From Acrocarpospora corrugata (GTDB taxonomy: Bacteria; Actinomycetota; Actinomycetes; Streptosporangiales; Streptosporangiaceae): 64,000 nt of DNA. Below, piece after piece: positions 1 through 7,401 of this stretch. The notes beneath the pieces were generated by a model. It saw nothing but the letters and a program-made list of their open reading frames with translations. It made no database searches and was not told the DNA's origin. Made by a program: the position numbers and the translations under genes. Each line of letters starts with the position of its first letter. Positions within the stretch are counted from its first letter, which is position 1. The stretch lies in assembly GCF_009687845.1 (NCBI RefSeq), contig NZ_BLAD01000035.1, positions 327,417 to 391,416 of the forward strand. The letters run 5' to 3'.

Positions 1-648
1 GTGCGCGGCCAGTTGGGCATCCACTCGCCGGTGGGGAATGCAGGGGCTCCGGCCAAGCTGCAGATCGCGCGGGTAACCCAGATCAGTGCTGCGCGCCGGT
101 CGGCTCTCGCGCTGACTGACGACAGCCGGGCGTACTCCTGGGGAGTCAATGCGCTCGGCATTCTGGGTATCGGCGATCTCCCGACGGAGATGAGGGCGCC
201 GACGGAGATCACCGCCTTGCCGGGCGGCACTGTCGCACTCGCGTCCAGTGGTGTGGGGGGTCACATGCTGGCCTTGCGCACGGACAGCCCGCTGTTCCAG
301 GTGAAGCTGAATCCGGCGGCCGGAACCCTGGTCCTCCCTTCGGGCCTCGCTCCGGCCGGCGCTCAGGCCAATACCTGGGTGTCGATCGCCTCCGTCGGGA
401 GTTACCGGGGGTCGGTGACGCTCAAGGCCACCGGGTTGCCGCCGGGAATCAAGGCGACCTTCTCCCCGCCCATCGTGTCATCGGGCGAATCGGCGCAGCT
501 CACGCTGAGCGGCGTGAGCCTGGAGACCGGGCCCTACACCATCGCCGTCACTGGCACCAGCGCGTTCCCGCTGAAGCAGGTATCCGCCACCTACACGCTG
601 ACCCTCGCCGACAGCCCGCCGCCGGCACCGGACGGGCCTGCTGGTTGA
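1..648 (+). CDS. RCC1-repeat protein with C-terminal Ig-like domain (5' truncated by window edge)
   Basis: The frame is open from the first base and ends with TGA at 646-648, so the N-terminus lies outside the window. The first ~100 residues contain RCC1-type blades (SALALTDDSRAYSWG, NALGILGIGD, then a further blade ending GGHMLALRTD). From about residue 98 the sequence becomes beta-rich and low in charge (FQVKLNPAAGTLVLPSG to TYTLTLADSPP), like the Ig/BACON-like tails of secreted actinobacterial RCC1 proteins, and it ends in a Pro-rich tail. It is probably an extracellular beta-propeller of unknown ligand. It is unrelated to the inositol operon that follows, which has its own promoter. Confidence 0.75.
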   Translation: MRGQLGIHSPVGNAGAPAKLQIARVTQISAARRSALALTDDSRAYSWGVNALGILGIGDLPTEMRAPTEITALPGGTVALASSGVGGHMLALRTDSPLFQVKLNPAAGTLVLPSGLAPAGAQANTWVSIASVGSYRGSVTLKATGLPPGIKATFSPPIVSSGESAQLTLSGVSLETGPYTIAVTGTSAFPLKQVSATYTLTLADSPPPAPDGPAG

Positions 649-658
649 TACGTCTATA

Positions 659-703
659 TGTCATGACAAACTATTGACTCCTTTCCGGGGGTTGAATTAG
701 AAC
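659..703 (+). promoter_or_regulatory. iol operon operator and promoter
   Basis: A perfect 10-bp palindrome TGTCATGACA lies at 659-668. It is followed by a -35 element TTGACT (674-679), an 18-bp spacer and a -10-like TAGAAC (698-703). From memory, the palindrome fits the IolR (GntR family) consensus KGWCHTRACA described in Corynebacterium glutamicum. A G5/C5 inverted repeat (685-716) brackets the -10. A near-identical arrangement lies at 59946-59992 before a sugar ABC importer. The sequence match is seen directly; the regulator is inferred, and no GntR gene is in the window. Confidence 0.65.
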
Positions 704-731
704 TGAAAGCCCCCGGACAAGGAGTTTCGTC

Positions 732-1703
732 ATGCGTGTGGGTTTGCTGGGTCTTGGCAGGATCGGTGCGTTTCATGCGGGGACGCTGGCCGGGCTGGTC
801 GAGGATCTGGTCGTCCATGATGAGAACGGAGAACTGGCCGACCGTATGGCGGTCGCGCTCGGTGCCAGGACGGGGGATCCGTTCGACGTCGACGCGGTGG
901 TGATCGCGACGCCCACCGGGACGCATGCCGAGCTGCTGATCGAGGCGTGCGCGCGTGGGGTTCCGGCTTTCTGCGAGAAACCGGCGGCGCCGGATGTGCC
1001 GGAGACGCTGAAGGTGCTGGAGGCGGTGCGGCGGAGTGGCGTGCTGGTGCATATCGGGTTCCAGCGGCGTTTTGACGCGGGGTATCTGGCGGCGAGGGAG
1101 GCGTTGCTCAAGGGGGAGTTGGGGCGGCTGGATCGGGTGCACATGATCACCGGCGATCCGGCGCCGCCGCCGGCTGCGTACATCGCCAAGTCTGGGGGGA
1201 TATTTCGGGATTGCCATATCCATGACTTCGATGCCCTTCGGTGGGTCACCGGGCGGGAGGTGGAGACGGTTTATGCGATCGGGTCCAATCGGGGTGCTGG
1301 GTTCTTCGCTAAGTACGGCGATGTCGATAACAGTGCGGCGGTGCTGACGATGGACGACGGCACGCTCGCCACTCTGCAGGGTTCCCGCTACAACGGCGGC
1401 GGGTACGACGTGCGGATGGAACTCGCCGGAACCACCGCCACCTGGGCCATCGGCCTGGATCCCCGGGTACCCCTAATCAGCACAGAAGGGCTTCTCCCGT
1501 CAGGCGACCCCTGGCCAGGCTTCCAGAGCAGATTCGAAGCCGCCTACAAAGCCGAGCTGATCGCCTTCCTCACGGCTGTCCGGGAATCAGGCGAAAGCCC
1601 CTGCTCGGTGGACGACGCCCTGGCCGCTCTCTACATCGCCGAGGCCGCCGACCTCTCCAGAAGCGAAGCCCGCGCGGTCCGGCTGGCCGAGGTGATGTCG
1701 TGA
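732..1703 (+). CDS. iolG: myo-inositol 2-dehydrogenase (IolG/Idh)
   Basis: This 323-residue protein of the Gfo/Idh/MocA family oxidises myo-inositol to scyllo-inosose with NAD+. The N-terminal Rossmann motif GLLGLGRIGAFHAG is at residues 4-17 and the family's EKPAA catalytic lysine motif is near residue 95. The C-terminal half is the alpha/beta domain with FRDCHIHDFD, which contributes the active-site Asp and His. Start is ATG with AAGGAG eight bases upstream. It is the first gene of the iol operon. Its last ~23 codons are duplicated immediately downstream (1706-1771), forming a small ORF coupled to the next gene. Confidence 0.93.
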   Translation: MRVGLLGLGRIGAFHAGTLAGLVEDLVVHDENGELADRMAVALGARTGDPFDVDAVVIATPTGTHAELLIEACARGVPAFCEKPAAPDVPETLKVLEAVRRSGVLVHIGFQRRFDAGYLAAREALLKGELGRLDRVHMITGDPAPPPAAYIAKSGGIFRDCHIHDFDALRWVTGREVETVYAIGSNRGAGFFAKYGDVDNSAAVLTMDDGTLATLQGSRYNGGGYDVRMELAGTTATWAIGLDPRVPLISTEGLLPSGDPWPGFQSRFEAAYKAELIAFLTAVRESGESPCSVDDALAALYIAEAADLSRSEARAVRLAEVMS

Positions 1704-1771
1704 AGATCGCTGAGGCCGCCGACTCCAGGGGCGAAGCCCGTCCGGTCCCGCTGGCCGAGGTGATCGCGTGA
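1635..1771 (+). repeat. Tandem duplication of the iolG tail across the iolG/iolE junction
   Basis: Copy one is the last 23 codons of iolG (1635-1703). Copy two (1706-1771) repeats it with scattered substitutions in the same reading phase, keeping the residues ..AEAAD.. / ..EAR.V.LAEV.. The string GTGAAGATCGC occurs at both 1700-1710 and 1768-1778, a period of 68 bp. The duplication looks bounded by microhomology between ATCGCCGAGGCCGCC in iolG and the iolE start AAGATCGCCGCCGCC. Confidence 0.8.
1700..1771 (+). CDS. 23-codon relay ORF coupling iolG to iolE
   Basis: GTG at 1700 overlaps the iolG stop (GTGA). The frame runs 23 codons, and its TGA (1769-1771) overlaps the GTG start of the next gene (again GTGA). 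The peptide is a diverged copy of the IolG C-terminus (KIAEAADSRGEARPVPLAEV). No separate Shine-Dalgarno site is evident, so its plausible role is to carry terminating ribosomes across the duplicated segment. No peptide function is claimed, and it may simply be a harmless product of the duplication. Confidence 0.45.
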   Translation: MKIAEAADSRGEARPVPLAEVIA

Positions 1772-2595
1772 AGATCGCCGCCGCCCCGATCTCCTGGGGA
1801 GTCTGCGAGGTTCCCGGCTGGGGCTACCAACTAGACCCCGACCGCGTCATCACCGAGATGCGCACCCTCGGCCTCACCGCGACCGAACTCGGCCCCGACG
1901 GTTTCCTATCACCCGATATCCTGAAAAATCATGATATGCAGGCTATTGGGGGCTTCGTGCCTGTTGTTCTGCATCGGCCTGGGCATGATCCCCTGCCGGA
2001 GCTGAAGGAACTCGTCGGGAATTTCGCGGAGGAGACGGTCGTCGTGCTCGCCGCCGTCACCGGCGAAGACGGCTACGACGCCAAACCCGCGCTCGACGCC
2101 GACGGCTGGCGCACCCTGCTCGGCAACCTGGACCGAATCACCGCCGAACTCCCGCGCGCGGTCACCCTCCACCCACACGTCGGCACGATGATCGAAACCG
2201 CTGCCGAAGTCCGCCGCGTCCTCGGCGGCAGTCACATCAAGCTCTGCCTCGACACCGGCCACCTCCTCATCGGCGGCACCAACCCCCTAGACCTAGCCCG
2301 CGACGAACCCCACCGAATCGCCCACGCCCACCTCAAAGACGTGGACACCTCCCTCGCCACCCAGGTCCAAGCCGGCACCCTCAGCTACACCGAAGCCGTA
2401 AAGAACGGCATATATCGCCCCCTAGGCCAGGGCGACGTGGACATCGCCGGCATCATCACCAGCCTCACCGCCGCCGCCTACAACGGCTGGTACGTCATGG
2501 AACAGGACGTCATCCTCACCACCGACCCACCCCCAGGCACCGGCCCGATCACCAACGTCCAAACCAGCCTCACCTACCTGCGAGGTCTTTCATGA
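1768..2595 (+). CDS. iolE: Inosose dehydratase-like TIM-barrel protein (IolE type)
   Basis: This 275-residue sugar-phosphate isomerase/epimerase-type TIM barrel is slightly shorter than typical IolE (about 300). The N-terminal strand is IAAAPISWGVCEVPGWGYQ. Metal-ligand regions include LHPHVGTMIE, CLDTGHLLIGG and AHAHLKDVD, followed by a late VMEQDV strand that supplies the final Glu. Family knowledge and position between iolG and iolC suggest dehydration of scyllo-inosose to 3D-(3,5/4)-trihydroxycyclohexane-1,2-dione. An epimerase of related inososes (IolI type) cannot be excluded from sequence alone. The GTG start sits on the stop codon of the 23-codon ORF upstream. Confidence 0.8.
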   Translation: MKIAAAPISWGVCEVPGWGYQLDPDRVITEMRTLGLTATELGPDGFLSPDILKNHDMQAIGGFVPVVLHRPGHDPLPELKELVGNFAEETVVVLAAVTGEDGYDAKPALDADGWRTLLGNLDRITAELPRAVTLHPHVGTMIETAAEVRRVLGGSHIKLCLDTGHLLIGGTNPLDLARDEPHRIAHAHLKDVDTSLATQVQAGTLSYTEAVKNGIYRPLGQGDVDIAGIITSLTAAAYNGWYVMEQDVILTTDPPPGTGPITNVQTSLTYLRGLS

Positions 2596-2903
2596 CTGTG
2601 ATCGCTCTGGTCAACGCGGGTCGTGAGCACACCGGCATCCGGTCTCGGCCCGCGGAGCCGACTGAGGCCGACAAGTCCGTGATCGCTTTGATCGATGCGG
2701 GTCGTGAGCACACTTGCCTCCGGTTTCGGCCCGCGGAGCCGACTGTGACCGACAAATCCGTCATCGTTCGGACCAGTGCGGGTCGTGAGCGCATCCCCAT
2801 CCAGCCTCGGTCGACTATGCAGGCCGAGGCCGACGAATCCGCCGTTGCTCGGACCAATAGGGCCGCGAGCCAACCCTCCCTCGACCTGCGGAGCCGGTTG
2901 TGA
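2592..2903 (+). CDS. Repeat-built 103-residue relay ORF between iolE and iolC
   Basis: ATG at 2592 overlaps the upstream stop (ATGA), and TGA at 2901-2903 overlaps the next GTG (GTGA). Almost the whole ORF consists of a 27-residue, 81-bp tandem unit: VIALVNAGREHTGIRSRPAE, VIALIDAGREHTCLRFRPAE, then a more diverged third copy and a partial fourth. The peptide is Arg-rich, with no signal sequence or known fold. The repeat has period 81 (a multiple of three) and no in-frame stop, so coupling between iolE and iolC is maintained. A cellular function for the peptide is not supported; a translation-relay role is inferred. Confidence 0.5.
   Translation: MTVIALVNAGREHTGIRSRPAEPTEADKSVIALIDAGREHTCLRFRPAEPTVTDKSVIVRTSAGRERIPIQPRSTMQAEADESAVARTNRAASQPSLDLRSRL
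2598..2900 (+). repeat. 81-bp tandem repeat, about 3.7 degenerate copies
   Basis: Units begin at 2598, 2679, 2760 and 2841, exactly 81 bp apart. Copies one and two are the most similar; copies three and four have drifted. The unit end GCGGAGCCGACTGTGACC resembles the sequence across the iolC start (GCGGAGCCGGTTGTGACG), which suggests the unit was seeded from that junction. Confidence 0.85.
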
Positions 2904-3844
2904 CGGAAGTGCTGACGATGGGCCGCGTCGGAGTGGATATCTATCCCCTTCAGATCGGTGTCTCGCTTCGCGAAGTTGAAACCTTCGGGAAGTATCTGGG
3001 GGGTAGTCCGACCAATGTGGCGGTCGCCGCCGCCCGGCTGGGGCGGTCGAGTGCCGTGATCACCAGGACGGGTGCGGATCCGTTCGGGGCGTTCGTCCAC
3101 GATGCGCTCCGCGAATACGGCGTTGACGATCGGCACGTCAAGTCCGTCGCTCATTTGCCCACGCCGGTGACGTTCTGCGAGATCCATCCTCCGGATCATT
3201 TCCCGCTCTACTTCTATCGCTTCCCCAAAGCCCCCGACCTGGAGATCCACCCGGACGAACTGGACCTCGCGGAGATCGCGGCCGCTGACCTGTTCTGGGG
3301 GACAGTGACCGGACTGTCCCAGCAGCCGTCCCTCGACGCGCACCACACTGCCTGGGAGGCGCGGAACCGGCGCCGGTTCACCGTCCTCGACCTCGACTAC
3401 CGGCCGATGTTCTGGAGTGATCTGCACGTGGCCCGGGATCGGGTGCGGGACGCGCTCCGGCAGGTGACCGTCGCCGTGGGCAATCTCGACGAGGTCGAGG
3501 TGGCGACCGGCACGCGCGAGCCGTACCGGGCCGGGAAGTTGCTGCTGGCGGCGGGGGCGGAGATCGCGGTGGTCAAGCAGGGCGGGGGTGGGGTGCTGGG
3601 GATGACCTCGGATGAGGTGGTCGAGGTGGCGCCGGTGCCGGTCGAGGTGGTCAACGGGCTGGGGGCGGGGGACGCGTTCGGCGGGGCGCTCTGTCATGGG
3701 CTGCTGGCGGGGTGGCCGCTGGCCAGGACGCTCAGGTACGCGAACGCGGCCGGGTCCATCGTGGCCGGGCGGCTCGCGTGCGCGCCGGCCATGCCGACCG
3801 TCGCGGAGATCGAGTTCGCCCTCGGAGAGGCCGCCCATGCGTGA
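2900..3844 (+). CDS. iolC: 5-dehydro-2-deoxygluconokinase (IolC)
   Basis: PfkB/ribokinase family, 314 residues. It phosphorylates 5-dehydro-2-deoxy-D-gluconate (DKG) with ATP in inositol breakdown. The N-terminal sugar-binding region is MGRVGVDIYPLQIG...GGSPTNVAVAAARLG, and the PfkB C-terminal signature with the catalytic base is NGLGAGDAFGGALCHG near residue 255. The GTG start overlaps the stop of the repeat ORF. It overlaps the following aldolase gene by 8 bp, so the operon continues without a gap. Confidence 0.92.
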   Translation: MTEVLTMGRVGVDIYPLQIGVSLREVETFGKYLGGSPTNVAVAAARLGRSSAVITRTGADPFGAFVHDALREYGVDDRHVKSVAHLPTPVTFCEIHPPDHFPLYFYRFPKAPDLEIHPDELDLAEIAAADLFWGTVTGLSQQPSLDAHHTAWEARNRRRFTVLDLDYRPMFWSDLHVARDRVRDALRQVTVAVGNLDEVEVATGTREPYRAGKLLLAAGAEIAVVKQGGGGVLGMTSDEVVEVAPVPVEVVNGLGAGDAFGGALCHGLLAGWPLARTLRYANAAGSIVAGRLACAPAMPTVAEIEFALGEAAHA

Positions 3845-4718
3845 CCAGGACTACCGCGACCTGCTGGAGCTGCGGGCCTGGCAGCCGGAGCGGCTGGCGG
3901 AGCTGGCGTCCGTCCGGCGGCGGCGGTCGTTGCGTCCGGACGGGAGGCAGTTGCTGATCATCGCGGCCGATCATCCGGCCCGGGGGATGATCGGGGTGGG
4001 GGCGCGGCCGATGGCGATGGCCAGCCGGGCCGACCTGCTCGATCGGCTGGCGACCGCGCTGTCCAGGCCGGGCGTGGACGGGGTACTCGGCACGCCGGAC
4101 GTGATCGAGGATCTGCTGCTGCTCGGGCTGCTGGACGACAAGATCGTGATCGGCTCGATGAACCGGGGCGGGCTGCAGGGCAGCGTGTTCGAGTTCGACG
4201 ACCGGTTCACGGCGTACACGGCGGAGGCGATCGCCCGGATGGGGTTCGACGGCGGGAAGATGCTCTGCCGGATCGGGGTGGACGATCGGGCCACCGCGGA
4301 CACTTTGGAGAGTTGCGCGCGGGCGGTCACCGAGCTGGCCGGGCGGGGGCTGATGGCGATGGTCGAGCCGTTCTGGTCGCGGCTGGTGGACGGCGCGGTG
4401 CAGCATGATCTGTCGCCGGACGGGATGATCCGGGCGATCTCGGTGGGTCAGGCGCTCGGCGCGACGTCGGCGCATACCTGGTTGAAGCTGCCGGTGGTGC
4501 CGCATATGGAGCAGATCCTGGCGGCGACCACCATGCCGACGCTGCTGCTGGGCGGGGATCCGGTGCACGCACCCGACGAGGTGTACGCGTCGTGGCGCAA
4601 GGCGCTGCGGCTGCCGCAGGTGCGGGGGCTGGTGGTGGGGCGGGCGCTGCTCTACCCGCCGGACGACGATGTGGCCGCCGCGGTCGACACGGCGGTGTCC
4701 CTGCTGGAGGGGTCATGA
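3837..4718 (+). CDS. Cgl0158-family (beta/alpha)8-barrel aldolase, probable DKG-phosphate aldolase
   Basis: This 293-residue TIM-barrel protein resembles the DeoC/LacD/FbaB class I aldolase superfamily. Typical strands include LLIIAADHPARGM, GKMLCRIGVDD, GLMAMVEPFWS and TSAHTWLKLPVVP, where the lysine in LKLPVV is the likely Schiff-base residue. Actinobacterial iol operons carry this family in the position of IolJ, so it probably cleaves 6-phospho-5-dehydro-2-deoxygluconate to malonate semialdehyde and dihydroxyacetone phosphate. That assignment is contextual. Start ATG 3837 lies inside the end of iolC; the gene ends with ATGA overlap into iolB. Confidence 0.8.
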   Translation: MRDQDYRDLLELRAWQPERLAELASVRRRRSLRPDGRQLLIIAADHPARGMIGVGARPMAMASRADLLDRLATALSRPGVDGVLGTPDVIEDLLLLGLLDDKIVIGSMNRGGLQGSVFEFDDRFTAYTAEAIARMGFDGGKMLCRIGVDDRATADTLESCARAVTELAGRGLMAMVEPFWSRLVDGAVQHDLSPDGMIRAISVGQALGATSAHTWLKLPVVPHMEQILAATTMPTLLLGGDPVHAPDEVYASWRKALRLPQVRGLVVGRALLYPPDDDVAAAVDTAVSLLEGS

Positions 4719-5527
4719 CGCATATTCCGTTCGGTACGGCCGGGGCGGGGCAGTGGGCGGTGGAGATCACGCCGGAGTCCGCCGGGTGGACCTATTGCGG
4801 GCTGCGGATCGCCGACGGCCCGGTGGAGTTCGAGACCGGCGAGGAGGAGATGCTGGTCCTGCCGCTTTCGGGTTCCTTCGACGTGGTCGCGGACGGGGTG
4901 AGCGTTTCGCTGCACGGGCGGGAGTCGGTGTTCGCGGCGGTCAGCGACTTCGTTTATGTCCCGATCGGTGCCAAGGTCACGATCACCGGGACCGGCCGGG
5001 TCGCGTTGCCGTCCGCTCGGGCCACCCGCCGTTTCCCGGTCCGGTACGGCCCCGCCGCCGACGTTCCCGTCGAAATCCGCGGCTCTGGACAGGCCAGCCG
5101 TCAGGTGAACAATTTCTGCGCGCCGGACGCGTTCGCCTGCGACCGGCTGCTGGCTGTCGAGGTGCTGACGCCCGAGGGCAACTGGTCGTCGTACCCGCCG
5201 CACAAGCACGACGAACTGTCCGAGCGTGAGGCGGTTCTGGAGGAGATCTACTACTTCGAGGGCGGGCCTGGGTATCAGCGGGTCTACGGCACGCACGAGG
5301 TGCTGGCCGAGGTGTCGGCCGGGGATGTGGTGCTCGTTCCGCACGGGTATCACGGGCCTTCGATGGCCGCGCCCGGGTATGACCTGTACTACCTGAATGT
5401 TCTGGCCGGTCCCGCCGACGAGCGGTCGATGGTGTGCTGTGATGATCCGCGGCATGCCTGGATCCGGGCGTCGTGGGCCGATCAGGCCGTGGATCCGCGG
5501 GTTCCGATGACGAAGGCGGCTCGATGA
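4715..5527 (+). CDS. iolB: 5-deoxy-glucuronate isomerase (IolB)
   Basis: This 270-residue bicupin isomerises 5-deoxyglucuronate to 5-dehydro-2-deoxygluconate. The C-terminal cupin carries the metal-binding signature SSYPPHKHDEL followed by EEIYYFE and a later VPHGYHGP histidine, all characteristic of IolB. Length matches the family (about 270). The start overlaps the previous stop as ATGA, and its own stop overlaps iolD the same way. Confidence 0.93.
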   Translation: MTHIPFGTAGAGQWAVEITPESAGWTYCGLRIADGPVEFETGEEEMLVLPLSGSFDVVADGVSVSLHGRESVFAAVSDFVYVPIGAKVTITGTGRVALPSARATRRFPVRYGPAADVPVEIRGSGQASRQVNNFCAPDAFACDRLLAVEVLTPEGNWSSYPPHKHDELSEREAVLEEIYYFEGGPGYQRVYGTHEVLAEVSAGDVVLVPHGYHGPSMAAPGYDLYYLNVLAGPADERSMVCCDDPRHAWIRASWADQAVDPRVPMTKAAR

Positions 5528-7326
5528 GACTCACCGTGGCGCAGGCGCTCCTGCGATTCCTGGCGAATCAGTGGTCCGAGCGGGACGGGGTGGAGCGCCG
5601 CCTGATCGCGGGCGTGTTCGGGATTTTCGGGCACGGGAATGTCGCGGGGATCGGGCAGGCGCTGGCCGAGCGGGGGGCGGGGACCGGCGACGTGTTGCCG
5701 TACTATCTGGCCCGGAACGAGCAGGCCATGGTGCATACGGCGGTTGGGTATGCGCGGACTTTGGATCGGCTGTCCACGTTGGCGTGCACGACCTCGATCG
5801 GGCCCGGCGCCACCAATCTGGTCACGGGCGCGGCTCTGGCCACGATCAACCGCATTCCGGTGCTGCTGCTGCCGGGGGACGTGTTCGCGACCAGGGTCGC
5901 CAATCCGGTGCTGCAGGAACTGGAGGACCCGCGTTCGTACGATGTGACCGTCAACGACACCCTTCGTCCGGTGTCGCGGTTCTTCGACCGGATCAACCGG
6001 CCCGAGCAGCTGCCGTCGGCGCTGCTGGCGGCGATGCGAGTGCTCACCGATCCGGCCGAGACGGGCGCGGTCACGCTCGCGCTGCCGCAGGACGTGCAGG
6101 CGGAGGCGTGGGACTGGCCGGAGGAGCTGTTCGCCCGGCGTGTCTGGCATGTCGCCCGGCCGGTGCCGGAACCGGCCGCACTGGAACGGGCGCTCGGCCT
6201 GCTCAGAGGTTCGCGGCGACCGCTCATCGTCGCGGGCGGCGGGGTGATCTACAGCGGGGCCTGCGCCGAACTCGCCGATTTCGCTGGCCGGTACGGGATC
6301 CCCGTCGCCGAAACCCAGGCGGGCAAGGGATCCCTGCGCCACGACCACCCGTGCAACGTGGGCGCGATCGGCCACACCGGAACGGCCGCCGCCAACGCCC
6401 TCGCGCGCGAAGCCGACCTGGTCGTCGGCATCGGCACCCGCTACAGCGACTTCACCACCGCCTCCCGGACGCTGTTCGGCCAGGCCAGGTTCCTGAACGT
6501 GAACGTGGCCGCCTTCGACGCCGCCAAGCACGCGGGCACGATGCTGGTCGCGGACGCGCGGGAGGCGCTTCGAGAGCTTCGCCCGGATGGCTGGCGTGCT
6601 TCGTGGGGGTTCGAGCGTCCTGAGCGTGCCGTGCTGACGGGGTTCACGCAGGCGGTGGTGCTGGACGTGGTGAACGACGCGGCGGGGGAGGACGGCGTCG
6701 TCGTCAACGCGGCCGGGTCGATGCCCGGAGATCTGCATCGGCAGTGGCGGGCGGCCGGGCCGCACTCGTATCACGTCGAGTACGGGTACTCGTGCATGGG
6801 CTACGAGATCGCGGGCGGTCTGGGGGTGAAGCTGGCCGCGCCGGAGCGTGAGGTGTTCGTGCTGGTGGGGGACGGGTCGTACCTGATGATGGCGCAGGAG
6901 ATCGCGACCTCGGTCCAGGAGGGTGTGAAGCTTGTCGTGGTGCTGGTCGACAACCAGGGGTTCGCGTCGATTGGGGGGCTTTCCGAGGCGGTGGGGGCGC
7001 AGCGCCTGGGGACGTCCTACCGGATGCGCGGGCCTTCCGGCGGGCTGGACGGGGAGCCGCTTCCGGTCGATCTGGCGGCCAACGCGGCCAGTTTGGGGGC
7101 GGATGTTCTGCGCGCGGGTGATCGCGATGAACTGGTCTCCGCGCTGGCCAAGGCCAGGGAGGCGAACCGCACGACCGTCGTCTATGTCCGGCCTGAGCCC
7201 GGGTCCGGTGCGGAGGCAAGCGCTTGGTGGGATGTGCCGGTCGCGGAGGTCGCCGAGAACCCGGAGTCCCGCGCGGCGAGAAGACGATACGAGGCGGCCA
7301 AGCGGGAGCAGCGCGACTACCTGTGA
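5524..7326 (+). CDS. iolD: 3D-(3,5/4)-trihydroxycyclohexane-1,2-dione hydrolase (IolD)
   Basis: This 600-residue thiamine-diphosphate enzyme of the acetolactate-synthase superfamily opens the inositol ring by C-C hydrolysis. The N-terminal PYR domain has GVFGIFGHGNVAGIGQAL and the TPP-activating glutamate region. The C-terminal PP domain has the cofactor motif GDGSYLMM...VVLVDNQGFASIGGLS (GDG-N motif). It is at the short end of the family (about 620-640). It is the last gene of the iol operon. The end of the coding sequence (EQRDYL-stop) is the seed of a 48-bp tandem duplication that fills the convergent junction with rhaB. Confidence 0.92.
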   Translation: MRLTVAQALLRFLANQWSERDGVERRLIAGVFGIFGHGNVAGIGQALAERGAGTGDVLPYYLARNEQAMVHTAVGYARTLDRLSTLACTTSIGPGATNLVTGAALATINRIPVLLLPGDVFATRVANPVLQELEDPRSYDVTVNDTLRPVSRFFDRINRPEQLPSALLAAMRVLTDPAETGAVTLALPQDVQAEAWDWPEELFARRVWHVARPVPEPAALERALGLLRGSRRPLIVAGGGVIYSGACAELADFAGRYGIPVAETQAGKGSLRHDHPCNVGAIGHTGTAAANALAREADLVVGIGTRYSDFTTASRTLFGQARFLNVNVAAFDAAKHAGTMLVADAREALRELRPDGWRASWGFERPERAVLTGFTQAVVLDVVNDAAGEDGVVVNAAGSMPGDLHRQWRAAGPHSYHVEYGYSCMGYEIAGGLGVKLAAPEREVFVLVGDGSYLMMAQEIATSVQEGVKLVVVLVDNQGFASIGGLSEAVGAQRLGTSYRMRGPSGGLDGEPLPVDLAANAASLGADVLRAGDRDELVSALAKAREANRTTVVYVRPEPGSGAEASAWWDVPVAEVAENPESRAARRRYEAAKREQRDYL

Positions 7327-7401
7327 GAATCCGGGTGCAGCGCGACTAGCCATGAGCAGCGCGGCTACCTGTGAGAACCCGGGTGCAGCGCGGCTATCGG
7401 T
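7306..7401. repeat. 48-bp tandem duplication spanning the iolD and rhaB stop codons
   Basis: Two units (7306-7353 and 7354-7401) share GAGCAGCGCG-x-CTACCTGTGA and GTGCAGCGCG-x-CTA. The first holds the iolD stop and the second holds the rhaB stop (7394-7396, bottom strand). No clear hairpin terminator is visible between these convergent genes. Confidence 0.8.

Noticed and set aside
2598..2900. CRISPR array
   Set aside because: The 81-bp units are contiguous and degenerate with no unique spacers, and no cas genes are present.
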